Shown piece after piece: positions 34,767-44,470 of a stretch of 64,000 nucleotides of DNA. How positions within the stretch are numbered: the stretch's first letter is position 1; each line of letters opens with the position of its first letter. The translations under genes and the position numbers were made by a program. The stretch covers positions 1-64,000 of the forward strand of contig JAFTFT010000013.1 of NCBI GenBank assembly GCA_017458335.1. Direction: 5' to 3'. The notes below the pieces were generated by a model. It saw only the letters and a list, made by a program, of their open reading frames with translations, had not been told where the DNA came from and made no database searches. Source of the stretch: Oscillospiraceae bacterium. GTDB taxonomy: Bacteria; Bacillota; Clostridia; Oscillospirales; Oscillospiraceae.

Positions 34767-35710
34767 ATGATCTCCTCCCGTCCGAACGCTTCCAGCACCC
34801 GATTGGCCATCTCTTCCGTCGTCATCCGGTCCGCCTCCAGCCACAGCGCATCCGCCCTGCGGCGAAACCAGGTAAGCTGCCGCTTGGCATAGCGTCTGGT
34901 CGCCTGCTTGATGAGCGAGACCGCCTCTTCCCGTCTGATCTCCCCCCGCAGCGCCATGGCGGCCTGCCGGTACCCGATCGCCTGCATGCAGGTGCTCTCA
35001 TCCGGTACGCCTCTTCTCAGCAGGGCTTCCGTTTCTTCAAACAGCCCGTCCCGGCACATCCGGTCCACCCGCGCTTCAATGCGCTCATACAGCTTCGCAC
35101 GGTCCGAGAAGTTCAGCACCGCGTAGACCGCCTCATAGGCGGGCGGCGCAAGCCTGCTCTCCTCGTCGTGCTCGCTGATGCTGCGTCCGGTCAGCGCGTA
35201 CACCTCCAGCGCCCGGACGATCCGCCGGCGGTCCCCCGGAGCGAGCTTCTCAGCGCGTTCCGGGTCAATCGCCCGCAGTCTGGCAAGCATCTTTTCTCCG
35301 CCGACCCGGTCATATTCGGCGCCGAGCTCTTCTCTCAGCTCCGCGCTCTCGTTCTGCTTTCCGGCAAAGCGCCGACCGGCCAGGAGCGCGTCGATGTAGA
35401 GCCCCGTGCCGCCCACCACGACGGGCTGTTTCCCCCGGCGGAACAGCTCTTCGCAGACCCGGTCGGCATCCTCCACATAGCGGGAGACGGAGTAGTTCTC
35501 CCCCGGTTCAATCAGGTCGAGCATATGGTGTCTGACGGCGGCCTGCTCTTCCGCCGTTGCCTTCGCGGTACCCACGTCCATCCCCCGGTAGATCTGCATG
35601 GAATCCGCCGAGACGATTTCTCCGTTGACGCGGCCCGCCAGGGCGATGCCCAGCGCGGTCTTTCCCGACGCGGTCGGACCCGCGATTACAATCAGCTTTT
35701 TCTCTTTCAT
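34763..35710 (-). CDS. miaA: tRNA dimethylallyltransferase
   Basis: The 315-residue protein has a P-loop IVIAGPTASGKTALG at residues 5-19, DSMQIYRGMDVGTA near 36 and GGTGLYIDALL near 100. It transfers a dimethylallyl group to A37 of tRNAs reading UNN codons. MiaB, encoded divergently at 38078, then adds the methylthio group. It overlaps both mutL and yggS by ATGA, so the three are translationally coupled. Confidence 0.96.
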   Translation of the reverse strand: MKEKKLIVIAGPTASGKTALGIALAGRVNGEIVSADSMQIYRGMDVGTAKATAEEQAAVRHHMLDLIEPGENYSVSRYVEDADRVCEELFRRGKQPVVVGGTGLYIDALLAGRRFAGKQNESAELREELGAEYDRVGGEKMLARLRAIDPERAEKLAPGDRRRIVRALEVYALTGRSISEHDEESRLAPPAYEAVYAVLNFSDRAKLYERIEARVDRMCRDGLFEETEALLRRGVPDESTCMQAIGYRQAAMALRGEIRREEAVSLIKQATRRYAKRQLTWFRRRADALWLEADRMTTEEMANRVLEAFGREEII

Positions 35711-37782
35711 ACGATCCGCAGGAAGAGCTTATCCAGCTCTTTCCGGGTCACCGTCGCGGAGACCGGTCTCCCGTGGGGGCAGTACTTCACCCGTCCGCTC
35801 AGCACCTCTTCCGTAATCCGTTCCAGTTCCGCCATTCCGGTGTTCCATCCGGCCTTGATCGCCGCCTTGCAGGCAACCGTGTGCAGAAGCTCGTCCCGCG
35901 CGCTTCGCGGATCCGGGGTGTCTCCTTCTTTCAGGTGCTCCAGAATCTCCTCCAGCGCCGGCAGCGCATCATCCGGCAGGATATCCGCGGGCACCGCCCG
36001 GAGGATGACCTCATGCTCGCCGAAAGGCTCAATCTCAAAACCGAACTCTTCAAACAGCTCTCCGAACTCCTCCAGCAGCCCCAGCTCTTCCGCCGTGACA
36101 CGCCTGGTGATCGGCACGAGGAGCTGCTGCGCGGGAATTTCGCGCTCCTGCGCCTTCAGCCGGTCAAAGTTCATCCGCTCGTGGGCAGCGTGCTTGTCGA
36201 TCAGGATAATGCGGTCTTCCACTTCGACGATGATATAGGTTTTCAGCGCCTCCCCCACGATCTTGTGGTCCGGGATCGGGAACTTATCAACATCTTGAAC
36301 AGAGTTTTCGACAGGCGTCCCCGAAGCCGCCGGCTTTTCTTCCGTCAGCGGGGGAGCTGCCGCCTGTGTCTCGGTCGGCTCTGCGCTCCCTGCCGCTGTG
36401 AAGAGCGTCTGCTGCCGTGCGGGCTGCTCCGTTCTGAACAGGGAGGGCGCCGGTGTGTTCCCTGTGCTCTGCACGGGGTCAGGCTGTCCGGAAGGACCGA
36501 TGATCCGGGGCGCCCCGGCTTCCGCCGAGGCGACGGGTTCCGCCGTCTGCTTCCACGCCGACGCCGGCACGGTTTCATAGTTTTTCTCCGTTGCTGCCGG
36601 AGGCGTTGCTTCTCTCCGTGATACCGCCGCAGCCGGTACGGCCGGGCCTGATAGAGCACTTCGTGCTGCGGCGGGCGCTGCCGCAAAGGCAGGCGCTCCC
36701 GCTTCGGGCGCGCCGGTCCCGGTCCTTGATTCCGCCTGCCGGTCGGACTCTTTTGCCTCCGCTTTTCCCGACGCCTTCTCCGCCGCGACGCGGTTTTCGC
36801 CGTGCAGCGTCTCCAGGGCCGCCTGATAGAGCAGGTTGAAGACCCGCCGCTCCTCCGAGAACTTCACCTCGGTCTTTGCCGGATGGACATTGACGTCCAC
36901 GGCGCCGGGGCGGATCTCAAGGTAAACCACGCAGGCCGGGTACCGGCCAGTCAGAAGCGTGTTCTTATAGGCCTGCTCCAGCGCCGCCTGCAGCAGGCTT
37001 GAGCGAATAAAGCGGCCGTTTACATAGAAATACTGCGCGCCCCGGTTTCCTCTGCCCATCGCCGGAGAGGAGATAAAGCCCTTCAGACCCAGCCCCTCGT
37101 CCGAGCTGCTCACCGGCAGCAGCGTGGAGCTGATCTCCCTGCCAAGCAGCGCGTAGCAGGCGGAACTCATCTCTCCGTCGCCGGGGGTGAAGAATTCTTC
37201 CTTTCCGTCCCGCAGGAATCGCACCGAGATCTCCGGTCTCCCCAGGGCACAGCGCAGCCCCGCCTGCACGCAGGCTGAGGCCTCGCTCCGATCGGATTTC
37301 AGGAACTTCAGCCGCGCGGGGGTGTTGTAGAACAGATCCCGGATGCAGATGCTGGTCCCCGACGGGCAGCCCGTGGGCTCCATCACGTCGATCTCGCCTG
37401 CCGTCAGGGTCATATATGTTCCTTCCGTGTCCTCCGGCCTGCGGGTATAGAGCTCGATATGCGACACGGCGGAAATGGCCGCCAGCGCCTCTCCGCGAAA
37501 GCCCATCGTCTCGATGGCCTCCAGGCCGTGCTCGTCGTGCAGCTTGGACGTTGCGTGCCGCAGAAAGGCAATCCCGGCGTCCTCCGGCGCCATTCCGCAG
37601 CCGTCGTCGGTGATGCGGATCATGGTCGCGCCGCCGTCGCTGATCTCTACCGTCACGTGCTTTGCTCCGGCGTCAAAGGAATTCTCCATCAGCTCCTTGA
37701 TGACCGACGCGGGGCGCTCGACCACCTCGCCGGCCGCGATCAGGTCGGCGACATGCGGAGACAGGAGGTTAATCTGCGGCAT
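35707..37782 (-). CDS. mutL: DNA mismatch repair protein MutL
   Basis: The 691-residue protein has an N-terminal GHKL ATPase (AAGEVVERPASVIKELMENS, DDGCGM, GFRGEALAAI), a long variable Ala/Pro linker (~340-490), and a C-terminal dimerisation domain. The endonuclease motif DQHAx2Ex4E appears as DKHAAHERMNFD at about 529-540: the glutamine is lysine and the last glutamate is aspartate. CPHGRP near the end supports a metal-binding endonuclease MutL. It is first in a minus-strand operon with miaA and yggS. Confidence 0.95.
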   Translation of the reverse strand: MPQINLLSPHVADLIAAGEVVERPASVIKELMENSFDAGAKHVTVEISDGGATMIRITDDGCGMAPEDAGIAFLRHATSKLHDEHGLEAIETMGFRGEALAAISAVSHIELYTRRPEDTEGTYMTLTAGEIDVMEPTGCPSGTSICIRDLFYNTPARLKFLKSDRSEASACVQAGLRCALGRPEISVRFLRDGKEEFFTPGDGEMSSACYALLGREISSTLLPVSSSDEGLGLKGFISSPAMGRGNRGAQYFYVNGRFIRSSLLQAALEQAYKNTLLTGRYPACVVYLEIRPGAVDVNVHPAKTEVKFSEERRVFNLLYQAALETLHGENRVAAEKASGKAEAKESDRQAESRTGTGAPEAGAPAFAAAPAAARSALSGPAVPAAAVSRREATPPAATEKNYETVPASAWKQTAEPVASAEAGAPRIIGPSGQPDPVQSTGNTPAPSLFRTEQPARQQTLFTAAGSAEPTETQAAAPPLTEEKPAASGTPVENSVQDVDKFPIPDHKIVGEALKTYIIVEVEDRIILIDKHAAHERMNFDRLKAQEREIPAQQLLVPITRRVTAEELGLLEEFGELFEEFGFEIEPFGEHEVILRAVPADILPDDALPALEEILEHLKEGDTPDPRSARDELLHTVACKAAIKAGWNTGMAELERITEEVLSGRVKYCPHGRPVSATVTRKELDKLFLRIV

Positions 37783-37836
37783 GGTTTCTCTCCTTCACAG
37801 TTCTGCTTCTGATTTCTGTTTCTTCAGAATTAAAGT

Positions 37837-37865
37837 ATTATAACCTATTTTCCCGAAAAGGTCCA
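37837..37865 (-). promoter_or_regulatory. SigA-type promoter for the mutL operon
   Basis: On the minus strand: TGGACC, 17-bp spacer, TATAAT, about 55 bp before the mutL ATG. Confidence 0.6.
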
Positions 37866-37970
37866 TGTTTTTTTGCCGGTCTTTCATCCGCCGTTCATCC
37901 GGTCATCCCCGTCCTTTTCGCCCCTGTTTTCCGTTCTCCCCCGGAATCTGAGAAAAGCCCGGATTCCCGC

Positions 37971-37999
37971 TTGCACTTTTCTCCCTTTCGGGATAAAAT
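37971..37999 (+). promoter_or_regulatory. SigA-type promoter for miaB-mutS
   Basis: TTGCAC, 17-bp spacer, TAAAAT. Transcription from here would start near 38006, nine bases before the first in-frame ATG, which favours the downstream TTG start for miaB. Confidence 0.65.
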
Positions 38000-38077
38000 A
38001 GAGAATCTTTGAAAATGATTCCCCGGAGCCGCACGGACAGCGTCCCGGATTCGGAACACAGGAACGGAGTAAGGCCC

Positions 38078-39502
38078 TTGAAATACGAACGAACAAGCAT
38101 TCCCCGGGAGGAGATCTCCCGCCAGCTTTCCATCTGTCACGAGATTTTTGACCGGGTCACCGCCGACGGGGCCCGTCCCCTCGCCATGGTGGATACCTAC
38201 GGCTGCCAGCAGAACGAAGCCGACAGCGAGAAGCTCCGCGGCTATCTTGCCGAGATGGGTTACGGCATGACGCAGGACGAGTTTCAGGCGGACGTCATCG
38301 TCATCAACACCTGTGCCGTGCGCGAACATGCCGAGATGCGCGTGCTCGGCAATGTCGGCGCTCTGAACCACACCAAGAAGGCCCGCCCGAACCAGATCAT
38401 CGCGGTCTGCGGCTGCATGGTGCAGCAGGAGCACATGACCGAGCGGATCAAGCATTCCTATCCCATCGTGGATCTGGTCTTCGGCCCGCACGAGCTCTGG
38501 CGCTTCCCCGAGCTGTTGAAGCAGGTCATGGATCGGCACAAGCGGGTCTACGCCACCGAACAGAATCTCGGCGTCGTGGCCGAAGGCATCCCTCGTCAGC
38601 GCGACGGCAGCGTCAAAGCCTGGCTTTCCATCATGTACGGCTGCAACAACTTCTGCACCTACTGCGTGGTTCCCTATGTGCGCGGACGCGAGCGTTCCCG
38701 TCTGCCCGAGGATGTCGTCCGGGAGGCAAGGGAGCTGGTCGCCGCCGGCTACAAGGACATCACGCTTCTCGGCCAGAACGTCAACTCCTACGGAAAGGAC
38801 CTCGGTCTGGACGTAGACTTTGCCGATCTGATCCGCATGATCAACGACATCCCCGGGGATTTCCTGATCCGCTTCATGACCAGCCATCCGAAGGACGCCA
38901 CCGAAAAGCTCTTCCGGACCATGGCCGAGTGTGAAAAGTGCGCCCATCACATCCACCTGCCGGTTCAGTCCGGTTCGAACCGCATCCTCAAGGCCATGAA
39001 CCGCAGCTACACCCGGGAGAAGTATCTCGAGGAGGTCGCCTGCGCCCGTGCCCTGATGCCGGATCTCGTTATCACGACGGACATCATCGTCGGCTTCCCC
39101 GGCGAGACGGACGAGGATTTTGCCGAGACGCTCTCCCTCTGTGAAGAGGTCCGGTACGATGCGATGTTCACCTTTATTTATTCCAAGCGGGTCGGAACTC
39201 CGGCCGCTTCCATGCCCGATCCCTACACCCGGGAGCAGAAGCAGGTGCACTTCGACGCCCTGACGGAGACGGCAAACCGCATCTCCGCCGAAAAGCACCG
39301 GGCTTATATCGGCACCCGGCAGCGGGTCCTGGTCGACGGTCTGACCGGCCGGGAGGAATTCAATCTCTCCGCCCGCACAAACGGCGGCCGCCTGGTCCAC
39401 CTGAAGGGAGATCCGTCGCTCATCGGCCGCTTTATTACCGTCGAGATCACGGACGGCAACACCTGGGCCCTGTACGGAAAGGAAGCGAAGTGCGATGGCT
39501 GA
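38078..39502 (+). CDS. miaB: tRNA-2-methylthio-N6-dimethylallyladenosine synthase
   Basis: The protein is a radical-SAM methylthiotransferase. An N-terminal UPF0004 domain has three cluster cysteines (VDTYGCQQNEAD, INTCAVREHAE, VCGCMVQQE). The radical SAM motif is YGCNNFCTYCVVPYVRGRER, and a C-terminal TRAM domain follows. The start is uncertain: TTG at 38078 has GGAGTAAGG upstream and gives 474 residues, while ATG at 38015 lies almost at the predicted transcription start. GCQQN replaces the commoner GCQMN. Its end overlaps mutS by 8 bp. Confidence 0.95.
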   Translation: MKYERTSIPREEISRQLSICHEIFDRVTADGARPLAMVDTYGCQQNEADSEKLRGYLAEMGYGMTQDEFQADVIVINTCAVREHAEMRVLGNVGALNHTKKARPNQIIAVCGCMVQQEHMTERIKHSYPIVDLVFGPHELWRFPELLKQVMDRHKRVYATEQNLGVVAEGIPRQRDGSVKAWLSIMYGCNNFCTYCVVPYVRGRERSRLPEDVVREARELVAAGYKDITLLGQNVNSYGKDLGLDVDFADLIRMINDIPGDFLIRFMTSHPKDATEKLFRTMAECEKCAHHIHLPVQSGSNRILKAMNRSYTREKYLEEVACARALMPDLVITTDIIVGFPGETDEDFAETLSLCEEVRYDAMFTFIYSKRVGTPAASMPDPYTREQKQVHFDALTETANRISAEKHRAYIGTRQRVLVDGLTGREEFNLSARTNGGRLVHLKGDPSLIGRFITVEITDGNTWALYGKEAKCDG

Positions 39503-42116
39503 GCTGACCCCGATGAAGCGCCAGTATCAGGAGATCAAGGAGCAGCACCGCGACTGCCTGCTCTTCTTCCGTCTCGGCGACTTCTATGAGATGTTCAACG
39601 ACGACGCCGTCACTGCCTCCCGCGAGCTGGACCTCGCGCTCACAACCCGGGACCGGAACGTCGAGGATCCCGAAGAGCGCACGCCCATGTGCGGCGTCCC
39701 CTATCACAGCGCGGAAGGATACATTGCCAAGCTCATCTCCAAGGGCTACAAAGTCGCCATCTGCGAGCAGCTGGAAGACCCGGCCCTGGCCAAGGGCCTG
39801 GTGCAGCGCGATGTCATCCGCATCATCACCCCCGGCACCGTCACGGACAGCTCCATGCTCTCCGAGGACCGCAGCAACTACATCTGCGCCGTCTTTCTCT
39901 CCGGGGACAGCGCCGGCATCGCCTTCTGCGAACTCTCTACCGGTGAGTTCTGCTGCGCCGCCTTTCCCCGTGACGGGGAGGAGCATGTCCGCAACGAGCT
40001 TGCCCGCTTCCTCCCGAGGGAAGCGGTGCTCTCCCCCGGCGCGGCGGAAAACAGCGCCATTGTCTCCTTCCTGAGGGACCAGCTGGACGCCATGCCCGAG
40101 CAGGAGCCGGGGTATTTTGAATATCTGCCCTGCGCCGCCCGCGTCTGCGAGCAGTTCGGCTTTACCGACGTGGACGAGGCCGGGCTCCAGGACGGCACCG
40201 CCGCCGTCTGCGCCTGCGGTGCCCTGCTGCAGTACCTGCAGGAGACACAGAAGTTTGACCTCTCGCACCTGAGCCGCCTGGATGTGTTCTTCGGCGGCCG
40301 GTATATGGAGCTGGACTACACCGCCCGCCGCAGCCTGGAGCTCACCGAGTCCCTGAGCAGCGGCGAGAAAAAGGGCAGCCTCCTCTGGGTGCTGGACAAG
40401 ACCGGCACCGCCATGGGCAGCCGCATGCTCCGCGCCTGGGTGGAGCGTCCCCTGCTCTCCGTGGCGGCCATCCGCCGCAGGCTCAACGCCGTGGACGAGC
40501 TTACGAAAGCCACCGTCTGCCGGGGCGAGCTCATGCGCGCCCTGAAGGACATCAGCGACATGCAGCGCCTGGTCAGCCGCACCGTCTACGGCAGCGCCGG
40601 CGGGCGGGACCTGCGCATGCTCTCCAACTGCGTCGCCGTTCTGCCCCGTCTGCAGGAGCTCCTGAAAGACATGAAGAGCGCGGAGCTGCGCGAGATCGCG
40701 GGGATGGACCTGCTGGGCGATGTCCGCGAGGAGATCGACCGCGCCATCTGCGACGAGCCGCCCTTCTCCGTCCGCGAAGGCGGCATCATCCGCGAAGGCT
40801 TCTCTCAGGAGCTGGACGAGCTGAGGCAGCTGCGTGACCACGGGGCCGAGCGCATCGCCGCCCTGGAGGAGCAGGAGCGTCAGGCCACCGGCATCAAAAA
40901 GCTCAAGATCGGCTACAACCGGGTCTTCGGCTACTACATCGACGTACCGAAGTCCGCCGGGCTTGAGAATGTCCCCGAGCATTATATCCGCAAGCAGACC
41001 CTGGTCTCAAACGAGCGCTACTTCACGCCCGAGCTGAAGGAGCTGGAAAACAGCCTCCTCACCGCGCGGGACCGGATCCAGTCCCTGGAGTATGACTTCT
41101 TCTGTCAGGTGCGCGACAGCGTCGCCGCGAAGGTCGGCCGGATTCAGAAGACCGCCGAACATGTCGCCGCGCTGGACTGCTTCTGCTCGCTGGCCGAGGT
41201 CGCCGTGCGCAACCGCTATACCATGCCCGAGGTCGACGCCTCCCGGGAACTCTCCATCCGTGAGGGCCGCCACCCCGTGGTCGAGCAGACCCTGAAGGAT
41301 GTCCGCTTTGTCCCGAACGACACCTACCTCAACACCGGCTCCGACCGGCTCGCCATTGTGACCGGGCCGAACATGGCCGGTAAGTCCACCTACATGCGCC
41401 AGGCGGCCCTGATCGTGCTCATGGCGCAGATCGGCTCTTTTGTTCCCGCCCAGTCCGCCGTCATCGGCGTGACGGACCGGGTCTTCACCCGCATCGGGGC
41501 CTCGGACGACCTGGCCTCCGGCCGCTCCACCTTCATGGTGGAGATGAGCGAAGTGGCGAACATCCTCCGCAACGCCACCGCCTCCTCCCTTCTGATTCTC
41601 GACGAGATCGGCCGCGGCACCTCCACCTACGACGGCATGGCCATTGCACGGGCGATTCTGGAATACTGCGCCGACAAGCGCCGTCTCGGCGCGCGCACCA
41701 TGTTCGCCACGCATTATCATGAGCTTTCCGCGCTGGAAGGCGAGCTCGACGGCATCCGCAACTACAACATCACCGCCAAGAAACAGAACGGCAAGCTCAT
41801 CTTCCTGCGCAAGATCGTCCCCGGCGCCGCCGACGACAGCTACGGCATCGAGGTCGCAAAGCTCGCCGGCGTCCCCGACTCGGTCATCGACCGTGCCAAG
41901 CACTGCTTGGACGAACTGATCGAGAACCGGGGGATCGCCGCGCTCCCGGAGGAGCATGTCCATGCCGCGTCGGCAGACTCCCTCAGCCAGATCAGCTTTG
42001 CGGATCTGCAGGCCGACGAAATCCGTGAGACCCTGCGCAAAACCGATCTCAACACCCTCACGCCCCTCGAGGCGCTGAACCTGCTCTATACCCTGCAGCG
42101 AAAGGCGATGCAATGA
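39495..42116 (+). CDS. mutS: DNA mismatch repair protein MutS
   Basis: The 873-residue protein starts MAELTPMKRQYQEIKEQHRD and has the mismatch-probing FYEMF motif near residue 32. The ABC-type ATPase follows: Walker A GPNMAGKSTYMRQ near 623, LILDEIGRGTSTYDG near 700 and the ATHYHEL switch near 738. It is a full-length MutS1. It overlaps miaB upstream and the CPBP protease gene downstream (ATGA), forming one coupled unit. Confidence 0.97.
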   Translation: MAELTPMKRQYQEIKEQHRDCLLFFRLGDFYEMFNDDAVTASRELDLALTTRDRNVEDPEERTPMCGVPYHSAEGYIAKLISKGYKVAICEQLEDPALAKGLVQRDVIRIITPGTVTDSSMLSEDRSNYICAVFLSGDSAGIAFCELSTGEFCCAAFPRDGEEHVRNELARFLPREAVLSPGAAENSAIVSFLRDQLDAMPEQEPGYFEYLPCAARVCEQFGFTDVDEAGLQDGTAAVCACGALLQYLQETQKFDLSHLSRLDVFFGGRYMELDYTARRSLELTESLSSGEKKGSLLWVLDKTGTAMGSRMLRAWVERPLLSVAAIRRRLNAVDELTKATVCRGELMRALKDISDMQRLVSRTVYGSAGGRDLRMLSNCVAVLPRLQELLKDMKSAELREIAGMDLLGDVREEIDRAICDEPPFSVREGGIIREGFSQELDELRQLRDHGAERIAALEEQERQATGIKKLKIGYNRVFGYYIDVPKSAGLENVPEHYIRKQTLVSNERYFTPELKELENSLLTARDRIQSLEYDFFCQVRDSVAAKVGRIQKTAEHVAALDCFCSLAEVAVRNRYTMPEVDASRELSIREGRHPVVEQTLKDVRFVPNDTYLNTGSDRLAIVTGPNMAGKSTYMRQAALIVLMAQIGSFVPAQSAVIGVTDRVFTRIGASDDLASGRSTFMVEMSEVANILRNATASSLLILDEIGRGTSTYDGMAIARAILEYCADKRRLGARTMFATHYHELSALEGELDGIRNYNITAKKQNGKLIFLRKIVPGAADDSYGIEVAKLAGVPDSVIDRAKHCLDELIENRGIAALPEEHVHAASADSLSQISFADLQADEIRETLRKTDLNTLTPLEALNLLYTLQRKAMQ

Positions 42117-42835
42117 ACCGGCAGGCCTTTGACCCCGCGACCTTCACAAGCCGCATGACGAAAGGCGAGCTCATCGCCGTTCTGCTCTATCTCCCGCTCC
42201 ATGTCTGGCTGCTCCCGCTGCTGCTCTTTTCTCTTCCGGCCGCGTCCGGCATCTCCGAGCTTCAGATCAACCTGATCGTCTATGTCGCCGGGGCGCTGTA
42301 CATGCTGCTTTTTGCCGGCCGCTTTCTGCGGAGGGATTTTGATCCTCTCTGCGATCATTTCCGCTACTGCCTGCTTCAGGTTCTGATCTCCTACGGCATG
42401 ATGATCGGCTTCAACCTGATCCTCAACAGCATCCTTCTCCTCGTTCTCCCCTCGGAGAGCGCCAACCCCAACAACGCTGCCGTCATGGAGATGGCCGGGG
42501 TCGAATACGGCAAGACCGCGGCGCTTGCGATCTTCCTCGCGCCCCTGGTCGAGGAGCCGGTTTTCCGCGGCGCCGTCTTCGGCGGCCTGTACCGCTACGG
42601 CCGGCCTCTGGCCTACGGAGCCAGCATGCTGCTCTTCTCGCTCTATCATGTCTGGGGCTATGCCCTGCAGGACCCGGTCTACTGGGTCTATCTGCTGCAG
42701 TATCTGCCGGTCTCCTGGCTGCTCTGCCGCTGCTATGAGCGCTGCAACAGCATCTGGGGCAGCATCTTCTTCCACATGACGGTCAACGCCGTCTCCATCT
42801 CAGCCCTGAACGCACTTTCGGAGCTCCTCGGCTGA
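42113..42835 (+). CDS. CPBP family intramembrane glutamic metalloprotease
   Basis: The 240-residue protein begins at the ATGA overlap with mutS. It has about six membrane helices and the CPBP/Abi motifs LAPLVEEPVFRGAVFG (EExxxR near residue 147) and SLYHVWGY near 180. Family members include Rce1-like CAAX proteases and bacteriocin self-immunity proteins. Its coupling to mutS is not functionally obvious. Confidence 0.9.
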   Translation: MNRQAFDPATFTSRMTKGELIAVLLYLPLHVWLLPLLLFSLPAASGISELQINLIVYVAGALYMLLFAGRFLRRDFDPLCDHFRYCLLQVLISYGMMIGFNLILNSILLLVLPSESANPNNAAVMEMAGVEYGKTAALAIFLAPLVEEPVFRGAVFGGLYRYGRPLAYGASMLLFSLYHVWGYALQDPVYWVYLLQYLPVSWLLCRCYERCNSIWGSIFFHMTVNAVSISALNALSELLG

Positions 42836-42855
42836 CACGGGAAAGGGATCGTTTC

Positions 42856-43818
42856 ATGAACATCATCGACCTGCACTGCGACACGGTTCTGTTCTGTTAC
42901 AAAAACAGGAAAACCCTCCGCACCTGGGAGGGACACATCAATCTGGAAAAGCTGCGGGAGGGCGGCGGCCTGGCGCAGTGCTTTGCCCTCTTCATCCCCA
43001 CGCATGACGCGGCGGTCAACTATCTCGGCCGGGAGACGGAGCCCTGGGAGCTCTATCAGGAGCTTCTGCACTGCTACAGAGGGCTTCTCGCCGACAGCGC
43101 GGATGTCCTGCGCCCCGCGCTCTCCGCCGCCCAGGTTCTGGAAAATGCCCGCAGCGGCTTCCTCTCGTCCATCCTCACCATTGAAGACGGGGTGGAGCTG
43201 GACGGAAAGCTCGACCGCCTGGACACGGTCTACGCCGACGGCGTGCGCATGATTGCGCTGACATGGAACTATGAAAACTGCATCGGCTTCCCGAACAGTT
43301 CCGATCCCGCGGAGCATACGCGCCGCGGTCTGAAGCCCTTCGGCTTTGACGTGTTGGAGAAGATGAACGAGCTCGGCATCATCATCGACGTCTCCCACCT
43401 CTCCGAAGCCGGCTTTTATGATGTCGCCGCCCACAGCAAAAAGCCCTTCATCGCCAGCCACAGCTGCTGCCGTGCGCTGAAAGATCATTCCCGGAACCTG
43501 ACAGACGCGCAGCTCCGCACCCTGGCGGATGCCGGCGGAGTCGTCGGCGTGAATTTCTATGACGAGTTTCTCGGCGACCGCGGCGGGACGACCGCCGTCG
43601 AGGACATCGTCCGCCACCTTCTGTATCTCCGCGACCGGGCCGGGATTGAGAGTCTCGCCTTCGGTTCTGATTTCGACGGCATCGAAAGCGCGCTGGAATT
43701 CCGCGACTATGCCGGGTTCCCGCAGATTCTCCGAGCCCTGGAAACCCATTTCACCGACGACGAAATTGATAAGATCACCTACCAAAACTTCCTCCGGGTC
43801 TTCGCCGCACAGGAATAA
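42856..43818 (+). CDS. Membrane dipeptidase, M19 family
   Basis: The 320-residue protein has the M19 zinc motif IIDLHCDTV at residues 3-11, TIEDGVEL near 113, DVSHLSEAGF near 182, IASHSCCRAL near 205 and FGSDFDGIE near 272. Members hydrolyse dipeptides, often with D-residues at the second position. There is no signal peptide, so it is cytoplasmic despite the family name. GAAAGGGATCG precedes the ATG. Confidence 0.94.
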   Translation: MNIIDLHCDTVLFCYKNRKTLRTWEGHINLEKLREGGGLAQCFALFIPTHDAAVNYLGRETEPWELYQELLHCYRGLLADSADVLRPALSAAQVLENARSGFLSSILTIEDGVELDGKLDRLDTVYADGVRMIALTWNYENCIGFPNSSDPAEHTRRGLKPFGFDVLEKMNELGIIIDVSHLSEAGFYDVAAHSKKPFIASHSCCRALKDHSRNLTDAQLRTLADAGGVVGVNFYDEFLGDRGGTTAVEDIVRHLLYLRDRAGIESLAFGSDFDGIESALEFRDYAGFPQILRALETHFTDDEIDKITYQNFLRVFAAQE

Positions 43819-43829
43819 GTCCGCCGCAC

Positions 43830-43878
43830 AGGAAAAACGACAGCTTGCTCACAGAAGCAGCTGTCGTTTTTCCTGTTC
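43830..43878 (+). terminator. Strong terminator after the dipeptidase gene
   Basis: AGGAAAAACGACAGCT pairs perfectly with AGCTGTCGTTTTTCCT. It also closes the leftward HicB gene side and marks the edge of the lower-GC island. Confidence 0.85.
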
Positions 43879-43948
43879 TCATGTGTTGAGGCGCAAGCTG
43901 CAAACTGCCGGCTCGAATTTTCTTGAGAAATGCTTTTCTCTGCGTCAA

Positions 43949-44284
43949 TTATGCCTGGTGCCGCGCCAATTCATATTCTATTGATTGTTCTACCAGTCGA
44001 TTGAGAGATATCCCCTGTTTTTTCGCCGCAATCGCAGCTCGCTGATGAACCGCAGGATCAACACGTACATTGAATCTTCCTGAGTAGGGCTTTTCCGGTT
44101 CAACGCCGTCCTCTCTGCACCATGCCAGGTAGTCATCAACGGAATCCCGAAATGCCTTTTCGAGTTCCTGCACGGTCTCCCCCTGAAACGTAATCACATC
44201 TCTTGTATTGATGACCGAACCTGTAAAAATATGCTGTTCATCATCATACTCCACGTGGCCAATATAGCCGTGATAATTCATCAT
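43949..44284 (-). CDS. hicB: HicB family antitoxin (no HicA beside it)
   Basis: The 111-residue protein has the HicB N-terminal fold (GYIGHVEYDDEQHIFTGSVI, FQGETVQELEKAFRDSVDDY) and a C-terminal ribbon-helix-helix-like part (GRFNVRVDPAVHQRAAIAAK). GGGGGTGAAGAA precedes the start. No HicA mRNA interferase gene is found up- or downstream, so this is an orphan antitoxin or one serving a remote toxin. A decayed copy of its C-terminus lies at 57245-57319. Confidence 0.88.
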   Translation of the reverse strand: MMNYHGYIGHVEYDDEQHIFTGSVINTRDVITFQGETVQELEKAFRDSVDDYLAWCREDGVEPEKPYSGRFNVRVDPAVHQRAAIAAKKQGISLNRLVEQSIEYELARHQA

Positions 44285-44344
44285 TTCTTCACCCCCGCAT
44301 TATTAAGAAGTGGCGTCATAGTCAATGACATTAGTTTGCTGTTG

Positions 44345-44424
44345 CAGGCTGGATCATCGGTAAAAGTGATTCAGCCTGGTTTCGTTTTGAAGGGGCTAAC
44401 ACAGAGAACCGTCCCCTGTGCGTC
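44345..44424. repeat. 80-bp interspersed repeat, copy A
   Basis: It begins with a 12-bp stem (CAGGCTGGATCA / TGATTCAGCCTG, one G-U pair) and ends with CACAGAGAACCGTCCCCTGTG at 44400-44420. It pairs with 45005-45083 (about 95% identical, four differences including one indel). The two copies flank the higBA remnant in the same orientation. Confidence 0.85.
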
Positions 44425-44440
44425 TGCGCAGCACGCATTA

Positions 44441-44470
44441 CCCCTGTCACGCCCCTGTCACACCCCTGTG
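44441..44470. repeat. Short tandem repeat CCCCTGTCAC
   Basis: Three units with an 11-bp period (CCCCTGTCACG, CCCCTGTCACA, CCCCTGTGGG) overlap the 3' end of the XRE antitoxin gene, so the antitoxin's last residues are coded by repeat DNA. Confidence 0.7.
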
